64,000 nucleotides of DNA. Source: Streptococcus anginosus (GTDB lineage Bacteria; Bacillota; Bacilli; Lactobacillales; Streptococcaceae). Below the pieces are notes generated by a model. That model ran no database searches. It saw only the letters and a program-made list of their open reading frames with translations, and was not told the origin of the DNA. The stretch lies in contig NZ_LR134283.1 of the NCBI RefSeq assembly GCF_900636475.1, forward strand, positions 806,001-870,000. The letters are read 5' to 3'. The translations under genes were made by a program, and so were the position numbers. Below are positions 48,243-57,080 of the stretch, piece by piece; position 1 is the first letter of the stretch, and each line of letters starts with the position of its first letter.

Positions 48243-49387
48243 GATAAAAATAATCCCTCGTATTCACCCACAATTTTTTCCCAAGTGTAGTGTTCTTTCA
48301 TGTTTTCTTTCGCAGCTTGACCTAGGTCTGAAAAGTCGGACTGTTTATCTACCTGATGAAGGAGATCAACTAGGCTGCCTTCTTTCTTATCCCAATAGAG
48401 GGCTGTCTCTCTCGCCACCTGTTTGTTGAAGTCAACACCCAAGACCAAATTCAAATCTGTCTGAGCTAGTGCCTCTAGCAGTCCAGGATTGGTGCCGCCG
48501 ACCTCATGACCATGGATATAAGCAAACGCTTGATTGCGAATATACTTCAATAAATCTTGATCATAAACAGTACCGACAAACTTAATCCGCTCATCTTGGT
48601 CAAAATTTGTTTTTTGTCGTAGTTCTTCAAAATAAGCATTACCTTGATGATTGCAGACAATCAGCAAGTCTCGCTGCGTCTGTGACTTCATAAACTCGTG
48701 AATGATGATTTCATAGTTATTTTCTGGAACAAAACGCCCAACAATCAAATAATAATCTTTTTCCTTACTTGCCCACGTGTCAAAAAAGTGTCGAACTTTT
48801 TCATCCTGAGCAGTTAAAGATGACAAGCGCAAATCGGTCCCATAGGCAATAAAGGTGGTTTTAGCCCACGGATAAGCTTTCTGGATATAGCTTTCAATTC
48901 CTTGATTGTCCGAAATCACCAAATCTGCATGCTTAGCCATCACTTTCTCAGAATATTTGAGGTACTTTTGAACGGGCTTAGACCACTTAGCACGTTTCCA
49001 CTCAAGTCCATCAGGATTGATATAAAAGATACCACCAGCATGGTGAATTTTTCGAGCAAAAGGTGCGATAAAAGCGCCGATTGTATTTCCTAGAATATAG
49101 AAAATCGGTTGAGCAATTTTGTGATTGTTCACTAACTTCAAAGAATAGTTAATTGCCATCATATCATAAGCAATAACACGAGCTGGACCAAGTTTTGGTG
49201 CTTTAATCGTAAAACAATCTACGCCTTTGTAATCAAAATGATGATAGGCTTCATCATCTGATAAACAAGCTACATGGTATTGGATTTGAGGAGATATACG
49301 GTTCTCCACTAATTTCTCAACAAAGGTTTCAAACCCACCATATTTAGCAGGAAGGCCACGACTTCCGATGATGAATACATGTTTCAT
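48239..49387 (-). CDS. rgpA: RgpA/GacB-type rhamnosyltransferase (DUF1972)
   Basis: The 382-aa GT-B protein starts MKHVFIIGSRGLPAKYGGFE, the DUF1972 start of GacB/RgpA, which place the first beta-1,4-rhamnose on GlcNAc-diphosphoundecaprenol. The C-terminal half has VGGTNPGLLEAL (GT4 acidic site). The frame is open to 49414, but GAGGGAAA before the ATG at 49387 decides the start. TATAAT at 49428-49423 and the terminator after rmlD make it the first gene of the rhamnan operon. Confidence 0.93.
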   Translation of the reverse strand: MKHVFIIGSRGLPAKYGGFETFVEKLVENRISPQIQYHVACLSDDEAYHHFDYKGVDCFTIKAPKLGPARVIAYDMMAINYSLKLVNNHKIAQPIFYILGNTIGAFIAPFARKIHHAGGIFYINPDGLEWKRAKWSKPVQKYLKYSEKVMAKHADLVISDNQGIESYIQKAYPWAKTTFIAYGTDLRLSSLTAQDEKVRHFFDTWASKEKDYYLIVGRFVPENNYEIIIHEFMKSQTQRDLLIVCNHQGNAYFEELRQKTNFDQDERIKFVGTVYDQDLLKYIRNQAFAYIHGHEVGGTNPGLLEALAQTDLNLVLGVDFNKQVARETALYWDKKEGSLVDLLHQVDKQSDFSDLGQAAKENMKEHYTWEKIVGEYEGLFLS

Positions 49388-49461
49388 GATTTCCCTCAAT
49401 TCAAGATTTTGCAATCTAATCTATTATATCACTTTATAAATCGTTTGTGTAACATAAAATA

Positions 49462-49483
49462 GAAAAGCAACCTTTCGGCTGCT
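49462..49483 (-). terminator. terminator after rmlD
   Basis: On the minus strand AGCAGCC pairs with GGTTGCT around GAAA (a stable tetraloop), followed by TTTTC. It separates rmlD from rgpA. Confidence 0.85.
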
Positions 49484-49489
49484 TCTACC

Positions 49490-50341
49490 TTATTTCTTTC
49501 CTTGTTTATAAAATTCCTTGAGGGCATCTTGCCAAGTTGGAATGACAAAGCCGGTTTCCTTAGCTTTAGCTAGGCTCATGGTAGAATTGAGTGGTCGCTT
49601 CGCTTTCGCTGGAAACTTACTAGAGTCTACTGGCAAAACTTCGACATCTGTATCTTTTAAGATTTCCACTGCAAAATCATACCAAGTCGTATCTTCTGTA
49701 GCATCATTTGACAAATGATAATAGCCAAATTCCTTTTGATTTTCTGCTAAGTACGTCATAAATTCAGCCAACGTACGCGTCCAAGTTGGACGACCATGCT
49801 GATCATTAACAACTGTTAGGGTTTTATGTGTTTTGGCTAAATTCTGCATGGTAAAAACGAAGTTCTTTCCATAATTTCCAAAGACCCAAGCGGTGCGAAT
49901 AATATAGAAACGACTAGAATATTTCTCAACAAGTTCTTCTCCCATACGCTTCGTACGACCATATTCTGTCTGAGGGTTTGGTTGATCATCTACCTCCCAC
50001 TCCTGACCAACTGGCTTATCTCCAGCAAAAACATAGTCAGTAGATATATAAACAAGTGTTGCACCATGCTTTTCTGCTGCTTTAGCAACATTCTCAGTTC
50101 CTGTAACATTGATTGCATAGTCCAATTCTTTTCCTTCATCTTCCGCCGCATCAACTGCTGTATAGGCAGCACAGTGATAGACTAGACTTGGCTTCACTTC
50201 GGAAAAGACCTTCTCAACCATTTCGGCATTGGTAATATCCATTTCTGCCACGTCAACTGCCACATACTCTTCGTTGCGTTCATCTAAAAGATAACGAAGT
50301 TCTGTCCCAAGCTGTCCGTTAGCTCCTGTAATTAAAATCAT
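49490..50341 (-). CDS. rmlD: dTDP-4-dehydrorhamnose reductase
   Basis: RmlD (GacA) catalyses the last step of dTDP-L-rhamnose synthesis. The 283-aa SDR protein has GANGQLGTEL (residues 5-14), the catalytic YGRTKRMGE (Tyr near 127), and YHLSND. It lies about 8 kb from rmlA-C-B, next to the rhamnan genes, as gacA does in S. pyogenes. AAAGGAA precedes the ATG and GATATAATG upstream gives a promoter after the previous terminator, so it appears monocistronic. Confidence 0.95.
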   Translation of the reverse strand: MILITGANGQLGTELRYLLDERNEEYVAVDVAEMDITNAEMVEKVFSEVKPSLVYHCAAYTAVDAAEDEGKELDYAINVTGTENVAKAAEKHGATLVYISTDYVFAGDKPVGQEWEVDDQPNPQTEYGRTKRMGEELVEKYSSRFYIIRTAWVFGNYGKNFVFTMQNLAKTHKTLTVVNDQHGRPTWTRTLAEFMTYLAENQKEFGYYHLSNDATEDTTWYDFAVEILKDTDVEVLPVDSSKFPAKAKRPLNSTMSLAKAKETGFVIPTWQDALKEFYKQGKK

Positions 50342-50390
50342 TTGAAATTCCTTTCTGAATAATAAACATTCAATAAATTCATTATATCAA

Positions 50391-50413
50391 AAAAAGCAGA
50401 AAAAATCTGCTTT
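50391..50413 (-). terminator. terminator after the GtrB-like gene
   Basis: AAAGCAGA pairs with TCTGCTTT around a five-base loop; a run of seven Ts follows on the minus strand. It overlaps the end of the GtrB-like gene. Confidence 0.88.
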
Positions 50414-51340
50414 CTACTCGCTCTTCTCTTTAATCACGTAAATTGGTCTTTTTTTGGTTTCCATGAAAATTTTCCCAATGTATTTACCAAGAATGCCAAT
50501 TGTCAACAACTGAAAACCACCTAGAAAAAGAATAATCGACACCATAGAAGGCCAGCCAGATGTTGGATCGCCAAAAATCAACGTACGAACAATGACAATC
50601 ATGATAAGGAAGAATGCCAATAAACAGGCAGCAACACCTCCCAAAAAAGCTATTGTCAAAGGGGCATCTGAAAAGTTGATAATCCCTTCTAAAGAATAAT
50701 TCAATAATTGCCAGAAACTCCAACTGGTTTTTCCTGCAACTCGTTCTACATTCTTATATTCCAAATATTCCGTTCTAAATCCAACCCATGCAAATATTCC
50801 CTTGGAAAAACGATTGTACTCAGAAACTTCTAAAATGGCATCTACCATTTGTCGGCGCATGAGACGGAAATCCCGCGCACCGTTCACCATTTCAACTTGA
50901 CTAATTTTATTGATCAATTTATAAAACATCTTAGCAAAAAAGCTACGAATTGGAGGTTCTCCATCACGCGTTGTCCGTCGTGTCCCCACACAATCCAAAT
51001 CTGGATTCTTCTCCAGCATGGATTTCATTGTAAGTAAAAGTTCCGGAGGATCTTGCAAATCCGCATCCATGACAGTCACTAAATCACCAGTTGCATGTTT
51101 GAGACCCGCATACAGAGCTGCTTCTTTTCCAAAATTTCTCGAAAAAGAAAGATAACGAACACTATTATTTTTCTGATTGAGTTCTCGTAAAATAGCTAAG
51201 GTTCTATCTTTTGAGCCGTCATTGACAAAGATGTATTCAAAATGATCATTTAGCTGAAATTTAATTTTTTCCATTTCCGCATAAAACAACGGAAGCGACT
51301 CTTCCTCGTTAAAACAAGGAACGATGATTGAAATTGTCAT
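50414..51340 (-). CDS. GtrB-like undecaprenyl-phosphate glycosyltransferase (GT2)
   Basis: The 308-aa protein has a dolichol-phosphate-mannose-synthase-like GT-A domain (SIIVPCFNEEESLP, VNDGSKDRT, VMDADLQDPPE) and two C-terminal membrane segments (about 228-255 and 265-290), the GtrB/SccN layout. It should load a sugar, often glucose, onto undecaprenyl phosphate for side-chain addition outside the cell. Terminators on both sides make it a separate unit. It is distinct from the shorter GacI-like enzyme 4 kb upstream, so two lipid-linked donors are predicted. Specific sugar unknown. Confidence 0.88.
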   Translation of the reverse strand: MTISIIVPCFNEEESLPLFYAEMEKIKFQLNDHFEYIFVNDGSKDRTLAILRELNQKNNSVRYLSFSRNFGKEAALYAGLKHATGDLVTVMDADLQDPPELLLTMKSMLEKNPDLDCVGTRRTTRDGEPPIRSFFAKMFYKLINKISQVEMVNGARDFRLMRRQMVDAILEVSEYNRFSKGIFAWVGFRTEYLEYKNVERVAGKTSWSFWQLLNYSLEGIINFSDAPLTIAFLGGVAACLLAFFLIMIVIVRTLIFGDPTSGWPSMVSIILFLGGFQLLTIGILGKYIGKIFMETKKRPIYVIKEKSE

Positions 51341-51382
51341 TTTAGCCTCCTTATGTCGTTAAATATATTCTAACATAAAAAT

Positions 51383-51409
51383 AAAAAGTTAGGAATAAAG
51401 CCTAACTTT
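51383..51409 (-). terminator. terminator after the DUF2142 gene
   Basis: On the minus strand AAAGTTAGG pairs with CCTAACTTT around a seven-base loop, followed by TTATTTTT. It ends the side-chain block. Confidence 0.88.
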
Positions 51410-51496
51410 AAATAGTTTTGTACATTTTAATAATCAAAGCTAAAGAAAATCCAAAATAAGAATTCATATAATGGTAATTAAAAAATAGTTGTCTTA

Positions 51497-52921
51497 TTAA
51501 TTCAATAATTGAAAGATAAAAATTGCACTATAATAAATTAAGGGAGAGGCTGAAATAATCACTAAACCAGTCATAAATCGTGCATTATATTCCAAAGTTC
51601 TGTTTGTAAACGGAAGTAATAACAGTAAGAACGGTAAAAAGTATCTTGGCTGCAGCCCTACTACCGTATCTGAACCTACTTCTGAGTTCTGCAGATAAAA
51701 AATGATAAATATTAATAAAATAGCCCCCACAAACAATAATCTAGAAACATAATTGTAAAGCATTGCTAGCTGATTGTCAGTAAAGTTAAGTTCATCATCC
51801 TTATCCTTTATAAAAATACTAAGAACCAAACCAGCAAAAGGAAGTAACGTCAAACCTGCTGGAACAGACATTGTTTTTGTATAATCTGAATACCCTAATT
51901 GCATACTATTATATGGGTAGCTCAAAATATTATCAGCAAAAATTCTCAGTGTTCTCAAAGGATGTGAAAGCATAAATTTAATTTGTCTTACTTGGTCAAC
52001 ATTTTCACGGCCATAGTATTCTACATTTCCATTCATATTTCTTACAATCATATACCAACCTATAGTGATGATAGCGCAAATGCATAAGACTACAGACAAG
52101 GTAATTAGGCCTTTTTTATTAATCGCTTTCGTTTTAAATCCTGCATATAAAATTGGTAAATATAATCCTAAAATTAAAAACGCTGGTATTTTAGTCAGAA
52201 CAACACAAAACGAAAGTATAATAAATAAACAAATATCTTTAACACTCAATTTTTTATTTTTAATTATATCTAAATAAAGAGAAAGAGCATAAGATATAAA
52301 CAAAAAACTAAATCCATAACTTAATTCATCTGCCGAAATAGCAGCAAAAGAAATAACAACTGGTGGTAAGCTTCCTATAATTGCTAAAGTTAGTTTTCCA
52401 AAAGGTATCTTCTTAATCGCTAATATAAACATTGTAAATACCAGCAAAAAACCTGATAATCTCATTAAAAGAAATGTTGTTACCACATTTAAATGTAGGG
52501 TTTTTCCAATCCATGCTGCAACAATGTAAGGAGTATACACAAACGGAGTATAAATAGCAGCTGCTGTTGCATCTTTGGTAGAAATTCTTTCTTGATGTTT
52601 ACCTAATCCATCAAATTCCTTTTGCCAATCAGAGCTAATAATTTCAGTCGTAGGTTGTCCTAATGATTGAGCAATTTTTTTCATTGGCTTTTGGATAAAA
52701 GTTTGTTCATCCTTTGTAACTTTTCCTCTAGTAATAGACAAAGGATTGTCTGCATAAGTCATTACCCTAGCATAATGCACTTGTTCGTCAAACCACGACA
52801 TTGGATAACGGAAAAAAACCGATGACAAGCCTATAATAAATGAAGCTGACAATAAAACAACAACTGCTACAGCATACTTATTGCTAGATATATTTAAAAA
52901 TCTTTTTATTCTTTTCATCAA
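51497..52921 (-). CDS. DUF2142 polytopic membrane protein (GT-C-like)
   Basis: The 474-aa protein has about eleven membrane segments and a large first outer loop after residue 35 (PMSWFDEQVHYARV, an acidic pair typical of GT-C enzymes), matching DUF2142. Such proteins transfer sugars from undecaprenyl-phosphate donors to polymers outside the cell. It takes the position of GacL, the GT-C transferase of group A carbohydrate, but I cannot show homology. The gene is strikingly AT-rich. It ends a co-directional run with the flippase and GT2 and is followed by a terminator. Confidence 0.8.
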   Translation of the reverse strand: MMKRIKRFLNISSNKYAVAVVVLLSASFIIGLSSVFFRYPMSWFDEQVHYARVMTYADNPLSITRGKVTKDEQTFIQKPMKKIAQSLGQPTTEIISSDWQKEFDGLGKHQERISTKDATAAAIYTPFVYTPYIVAAWIGKTLHLNVVTTFLLMRLSGFLLVFTMFILAIKKIPFGKLTLAIIGSLPPVVISFAAISADELSYGFSFLFISYALSLYLDIIKNKKLSVKDICLFIILSFCVVLTKIPAFLILGLYLPILYAGFKTKAINKKGLITLSVVLCICAIITIGWYMIVRNMNGNVEYYGRENVDQVRQIKFMLSHPLRTLRIFADNILSYPYNSMQLGYSDYTKTMSVPAGLTLLPFAGLVLSIFIKDKDDELNFTDNQLAMLYNYVSRLLFVGAILLIFIIFYLQNSEVGSDTVVGLQPRYFLPFLLLLLPFTNRTLEYNARFMTGLVIISASPLIYYSAIFIFQLLN

Positions 52922-52966
52922 CTTTCTCTCCTATATTCTTACTAACATAATCATAATTGTGCTTTT

Positions 52967-53755
52967 CTAAGAAACATTAGTATTTTGACTTTTAACATAA
53001 AATCTCATAATCAACTTAGCAATCCAATTAGGCCAAAATAATTTTAATGTCTCTAAATCTTCGTTAGTTCGAGTGTTATCTGCAATTGTTTTTGAAGTTT
53101 CTGATTCACTGTGAATACGATGACACATCAGTTTTTCATTTACAAAGATGAAATGTCCTTTCATTTGAGCGATTTGATACCAAGCAATCCAATCGAGATT
53201 TCCTCTTAAAGTCTCATCAAAACGAAAATCAGTTAATCTATCTAAATTATAAGTGACAGCCGGACAACAAATAGCATTTCCAAATGAAAGAACTCTTCTT
53301 CTCCAAAATACAGATTTAGGAAACAAATTCATTATAGTCAGCATAGCAGTTTTAATTTTTAAATTAGTTGTTGTTGCAACCTTCTGCCTATCCTTCTCTT
53401 CAAAATAATCAGAATAAATAATTAGTGTATCTTCTTTTTTTAGAGCTTTTTCCAAAACTAACTTTATATATTCTGGATTATAATAATCATCTTGATGAGC
53501 AATAGTTGCATATTTTGTATCAACAAATGACAGAGCATTATTCCAATCTTTACCAATTGAACCGCCTTGTTTATGATAATAAGGGAGGTTATACTTTTGA
53601 CAAAGATTTTGAATAGTCTGATTTGGTGTAGATGTATACAAAATCACCTTTGTACGAAGTGACTGATTTAGTAACGACTGAATACAGTCTTCTAAATAAG
53701 AACTTTCTCCATAAGCACATATTACAAATGTATGGTTATCATAGCTATTTGTCAT
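52967..53755 (-). CDS. family 2 glycosyltransferase
   Basis: The 262-aa protein has a GT-A domain with FVICAYGESSYLEDCI (about residues 9-24) and AHQDDYY (DxD-like site). No membrane segment, so it should act at the cytoplasmic face on a lipid-linked sugar. AAGGAAA precedes the ATG at 53755, which overlaps the flippase stop by one base (TAATG); the frame is open further to 53779. AT-rich like its neighbours. No equivalent exists at this point in the group A gac locus, so it may give strain-specific side chains. Confidence 0.82.
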   Translation of the reverse strand: MTNSYDNHTFVICAYGESSYLEDCIQSLLNQSLRTKVILYTSTPNQTIQNLCQKYNLPYYHKQGGSIGKDWNNALSFVDTKYATIAHQDDYYNPEYIKLVLEKALKKEDTLIIYSDYFEEKDRQKVATTTNLKIKTAMLTIMNLFPKSVFWRRRVLSFGNAICCPAVTYNLDRLTDFRFDETLRGNLDWIAWYQIAQMKGHFIFVNEKLMCHRIHSESETSKTIADNTRTNEDLETLKLFWPNWIAKLIMRFYVKSQNTNVS

Positions 53756-55020
53756 TATATTTTCCTTTTTCTTATCCAAATAAATATTCCAAAACTACCT
53801 AACATATAAATAAACATGACTATCATAAAACTTATCGCTGCTCCTAATATTCCATTCGTTTCAACTTGAAATTTTGTAATACATTTAGAAACAATGAACA
53901 TCAAAATATATACAACTATTAAATAAGAATGTTTTCTAAATATTGTTAAAATATTTTCAAACACTAAAGCAACAGAATAGAGTATACCAGAGAAAACAAG
54001 AATAGTTAATGCTAAAGTATTATCAGACAAATTAATACCAAATATTAAACTTAAAATGGGCACACCAATGAAAAAAGCTGCAGTTGTCACAATTATTCCA
54101 AGTCCTAATAACATAATTAACAGTTTCTTCACTATACTATCAAATTTTTGTAAATTCTTTTCATACCAACATTTCGATAATTCGGTAATAAGAGGACGTA
54201 TCACCAATACACACAAACTCATAAAAAAAACGGGCATAAATAAAATATTGTAATCTCTTTGAAGGCCACTTTTTAAAAGACCTTTTTGAAGTTCTAATGC
54301 AATGACCAAACGTGGTTCGTTAAAGATTTGATTCAATACAAATCCATAAAAAAACAAAGGAAAACATATTTTTATTATTTGAAAACAATTTTTTAAATTA
54401 TCTAATACAAATAATGAACTAAGGTTTATTTTTACAAAATTTTTTGAAAATTGATAGTCATATATTATAATAAAGAAAATATTGAATAACCCCAATATTA
54501 ATAATGAAAAAATCAATGACTTAGAAAATAAAAGACCAACAAACAAGATAATAATACTTAAACTGTATCTATAAACCATTGATTTCCCAGCAATATCTAG
54601 TCTTTCCTCTTGCTGAAAAAGCCCTTGAAATAAATCTGAGAATGCATCACTGATTCTATATAAAAGTAGTAATAGCATAATTAACAAAGAGGGACAAGAC
54701 ATATCATAATGAACTAAACGCAAATACGGAATAATTGTCAAAATCATTATAAGTATTGTCAACATACGCGTTAAGAAATAACTATCAAAAGAATGATGTT
54801 TTTTCACATCCGTTCCTTGATAATTTCTAACTTGAAATAGTCCAATAATAACCCATAAATTACCAATTGACATTGCTAAACTATACTGATCAGCAATTTT
54901 TGCTGATTGCAATCTAGTTACGATTAAAAGGTAAATAACTGATACTGCCGCTGCCGCTAAATTCCCCAGTAAATTCCAAAAATAAATCTCTTTAGCAGAA
55001 GGATTAGTTTTTATTTTCAT
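53755..55020 (-). CDS. Wzx-type flippase (GacK-like)
   Basis: The 421-aa protein has about twelve membrane segments and the polysaccharide-flippase pattern (KEIYFWNLLGNLAAAAVSVIY at the start, NYQGTD after segment two). Such MATE-fold proteins move lipid-linked sugars across the membrane. It follows the DUF2304 gene with a 17-base overlap, as gacK follows gacJ. It would flip the undecaprenyl-linked sugar made by the GacI/J-like pair. Very AT-rich. Confidence 0.85.
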   Translation of the reverse strand: MKIKTNPSAKEIYFWNLLGNLAAAAVSVIYLLIVTRLQSAKIADQYSLAMSIGNLWVIIGLFQVRNYQGTDVKKHHSFDSYFLTRMLTILIMILTIIPYLRLVHYDMSCPSLLIMLLLLLYRISDAFSDLFQGLFQQEERLDIAGKSMVYRYSLSIIILFVGLLFSKSLIFSLLILGLFNIFFIIIYDYQFSKNFVKINLSSLFVLDNLKNCFQIIKICFPLFFYGFVLNQIFNEPRLVIALELQKGLLKSGLQRDYNILFMPVFFMSLCVLVIRPLITELSKCWYEKNLQKFDSIVKKLLIMLLGLGIIVTTAAFFIGVPILSLIFGINLSDNTLALTILVFSGILYSVALVFENILTIFRKHSYLIVVYILMFIVSKCITKFQVETNGILGAAISFMIVMFIYMLGSFGIFIWIRKRKI

Positions 55021-55345
55021 CTTTCTCCCTCAGTGCGATTGTTTGAACTAAATTTTTAAATTTCGTATCTAATTTAGATAATCTAAGAGTGAGTTGGAAT
55101 TGATTGATGAGCAATAAGAAAATGACAAATAAAAAGATAAAATTGACTGCTGATACAATTCCTAATGCACTTGCAATAGTTTCTGCTAGACCTGGGAAAA
55201 TGCTAAATACTAATAAAATTAAAGAGAAAAATACCCAAAATATAGCATCGTTGATTTGAACTTGTGATTTTCGAATGCTACGTAAAATAAAGGCACAAGT
55301 CATAATAGAGACAAAAATCAATACAATTTGAAACCAAATAGTCAT
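55004..55345 (-). CDS. DUF2304 membrane protein (GacJ-like)
   Basis: The 113-aa protein has three membrane segments (about residues 2-20, 33-52, 64-84) and a charged C-terminal tail, the DUF2304 layout, and the same length as GacJ. In S. pyogenes GacJ binds GacI and raises its activity. It starts 7 bases after the stop of the GacI-like gene, which supports the same partnership here. Confidence 0.85.
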   Translation of the reverse strand: MTIWFQIVLIFVSIMTCAFILRSIRKSQVQINDAIFWVFFSLILLVFSIFPGLAETIASALGIVSAVNFIFLFVIFLLLINQFQLTLRLSKLDTKFKNLVQTIALREKDENKN

Positions 55346-55352
55346 TTAATGT

Positions 55353-56048
55353 CTACCCTCTCTTTCTGAAATTCTGAATAATCAAGATAGATACAAACAT
55401 GTGCGTCATATATTGAATAGAGCGAGAAAGTGTCAGATAACTCTCACCAGCTTGTCTCTCTTCCATTCGCACTTGGGCTTCTGCTACTTTCACACCATGA
55501 CGAATTAAATATGAGACGGTATCTGGCTCAGGTCCATAATTGATATTGAGAGCAAATTCTTTGATAAGTCCTTCAGAAAACATCCGCATACCAGAGGTTG
55601 GATCGTTGATTGTCTTTCCTGTGGTTAATTTAATGGCTGCACTAATGAGAATATTCCCCATCATCCGCAAAGACGTTTCGCGCTTTTCTGTCACAAAACG
55701 AGATCCGATAACCATTTCATAGCCTTCGTTCATTTTTGCTTCTAAAACTGAGATATACTCAGGCAAATGTTGACCATCTGCGTCAAACTGCACTGCCTTT
55801 TTATAGCCTTGCTCATAAGCATATCTAAGTCCTGTTTGAAATGCGCCTGCCAATCCTAAATTGACCGGCAAATCCACAATATTATAACTGTTTGCATGGC
55901 AAATGGCTGATGTTCTATCTTTTGAACCGTCATTGATAATCACATAATCATATTGTGAATAATTCCTGATGATATTGTTGACAACATTCTCAATAGAGCC
56001 TTCTTCATTGTAGGCAGGTATAATAATCAATAAATCCGAAGATTTCAC
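55353..56048 (-). CDS. GacI-like undecaprenyl-phosphate sugar synthase (GT2)
   Basis: The 231-aa protein is a short dolichol-phosphate-mannose-synthase-like GT2 (LLIIIPAYNEEGSIENVV at residues 6-23, INDGSKDRT, QFDADGQHLPEYI). Size and the adjoining DUF2304 gene match GacI, which makes GlcNAc-phosphoundecaprenol for the group A side chain; the sugar here is not proven. Promoter TAGTATAATG lies about 40 bases upstream, after the methyltransferase terminator, so it starts the side-chain operon. Confidence 0.86.
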   Translation of the reverse strand: MKSSDLLIIIPAYNEEGSIENVVNNIIRNYSQYDYVIINDGSKDRTSAICHANSYNIVDLPVNLGLAGAFQTGLRYAYEQGYKKAVQFDADGQHLPEYISVLEAKMNEGYEMVIGSRFVTEKRETSLRMMGNILISAAIKLTTGKTINDPTSGMRMFSEGLIKEFALNINYGPEPDTVSYLIRHGVKVAEAQVRMEERQAGESYLTLSRSIQYMTHMFVSILIIQNFRKRG

Positions 56049-56156
56049 TTAATCTCATTCTCCTTAAAAATTATATAACCCCATTATACTATATCCACGC
56101 GGCATTTTCTACTATTTCCATAAAAGAATCAAGAAATTTACTATAAAGACAAACTA

Positions 56157-56186
56157 AAATCACTCATCATGCAAACGAGTGATTTT
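56157..56186. terminator. terminator after the methyltransferase gene
   Basis: AAAATCACTC pairs perfectly with GAGTGATTTT around a ten-base loop; it overlaps the stop codon and has T-runs both ways. Confidence 0.85.
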
Positions 56187-56757
56187 GTGCTAGTGTCAAG
56201 AAAAGCTCCGCATAATTTCCTAAAAAAAGTTTATCTGCACTATAAATAATCTGAGATTGGACTGATGAGAAACCGCTTTGAGACAGTTTTCCTTCCAAAT
56301 CAGCAAGATGAAAACCATGATGATTTGTATCTGTTTTGACAAAATCAGCAATAAAAAGTTGTCCGTCATCAGCAAGATGATTTCTAAACACATTCAAAGT
56401 TTCTTCAATATTTGACATATGATGAAGAACACGACTGACTAAAATGATGTCAAACAATTGATTTAATGGAGTTGACAGTAAATCCTGCTGCAATAAATGA
56501 ACGTTATTAATGGCTTGCTTCTTTACTTTTAGATGAGCCTGCTCAAGCATTTTGTCAGAAATATCAACAAGCATGACTGACTTGGATTGAGTTGCCAATG
56601 GCAGGCTCACCAATCCGGTACCACCGCCAAAATCTAAAATATGCTTGTCAGAAAAATCTACAACTTGCTTTTCCAACTCTTGACGAATGAGATCGGCAAT
56701 AAATCTATTTTGGGGAGAATCGAATGATTCTGCCTTATGATTAAAATGATGTTCCAT
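56167..56757 (-). CDS. class I SAM-dependent methyltransferase
   Basis: The 196-aa protein has motif I HILDFGGGTGLVSL (about residues 39-52), motif II (VMLVDISDKMLEQA) and VSRVLHHM, the Rossmann-fold methyltransferase pattern of the UbiE/YrrT type. Substrate unknown. It sits among polysaccharide genes but is isolated by a terminator and a 320-base gap, so a link to the polysaccharide is not shown. Confidence 0.85.
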   Translation of the reverse strand: MEHHFNHKAESFDSPQNRFIADLIRQELEKQVVDFSDKHILDFGGGTGLVSLPLATQSKSVMLVDISDKMLEQAHLKVKKQAINNVHLLQQDLLSTPLNQLFDIILVSRVLHHMSNIEETLNVFRNHLADDGQLFIADFVKTDTNHHGFHLADLEGKLSQSGFSSVQSQIIYSADKLFLGNYAELFLTLAQNHSFA

Positions 56758-57020
56758 ATTTTTAGTTTAACACAAAGAACATTATTCCACCAGAAAAATG
56801 CTTAACTGGTTTTCTATTTTTTTAGTAAACTTACTTCCAAATCCTACATCACGCAAAAACATCAGAACAGCGAATTTCAGTCAACTTCCATAAGGTTGAT
56901 TAGGTACTTCTTACGAGTGTGACTAGGAAACAAAATTAACCTTACCTCGCAAGCATTATTCGCAACTTCAACGCAATGTTTTGAACAATCAACTACTAAT
57001 CGTCAGACTTATTTCTATTT
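56758..57020. other. gene-free interval before galE 3' end
   Basis: About 260 bases with no supported ORF. It should hold the methyltransferase promoter. Short imperfect inverted pairs (GTCAACTTCC/AGGTTGAT near 56880-56900) are present but not a recognisable element. Confidence 0.4.
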
Positions 57021-57056
57021 AAAAAGCGAGGCTAAGAAACTACCATCCCAGCCTCG
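57021..57056 (-). terminator. terminator after galE
   Basis: On the minus strand CGAGGCT pairs with AGCCTCG, followed by TTTTTAAA. It ends rmlA-rmlC-rmlB-galE. Confidence 0.82.
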
Positions 57057-57080
57057 TCTACTATTTGACATATTTTTTAT

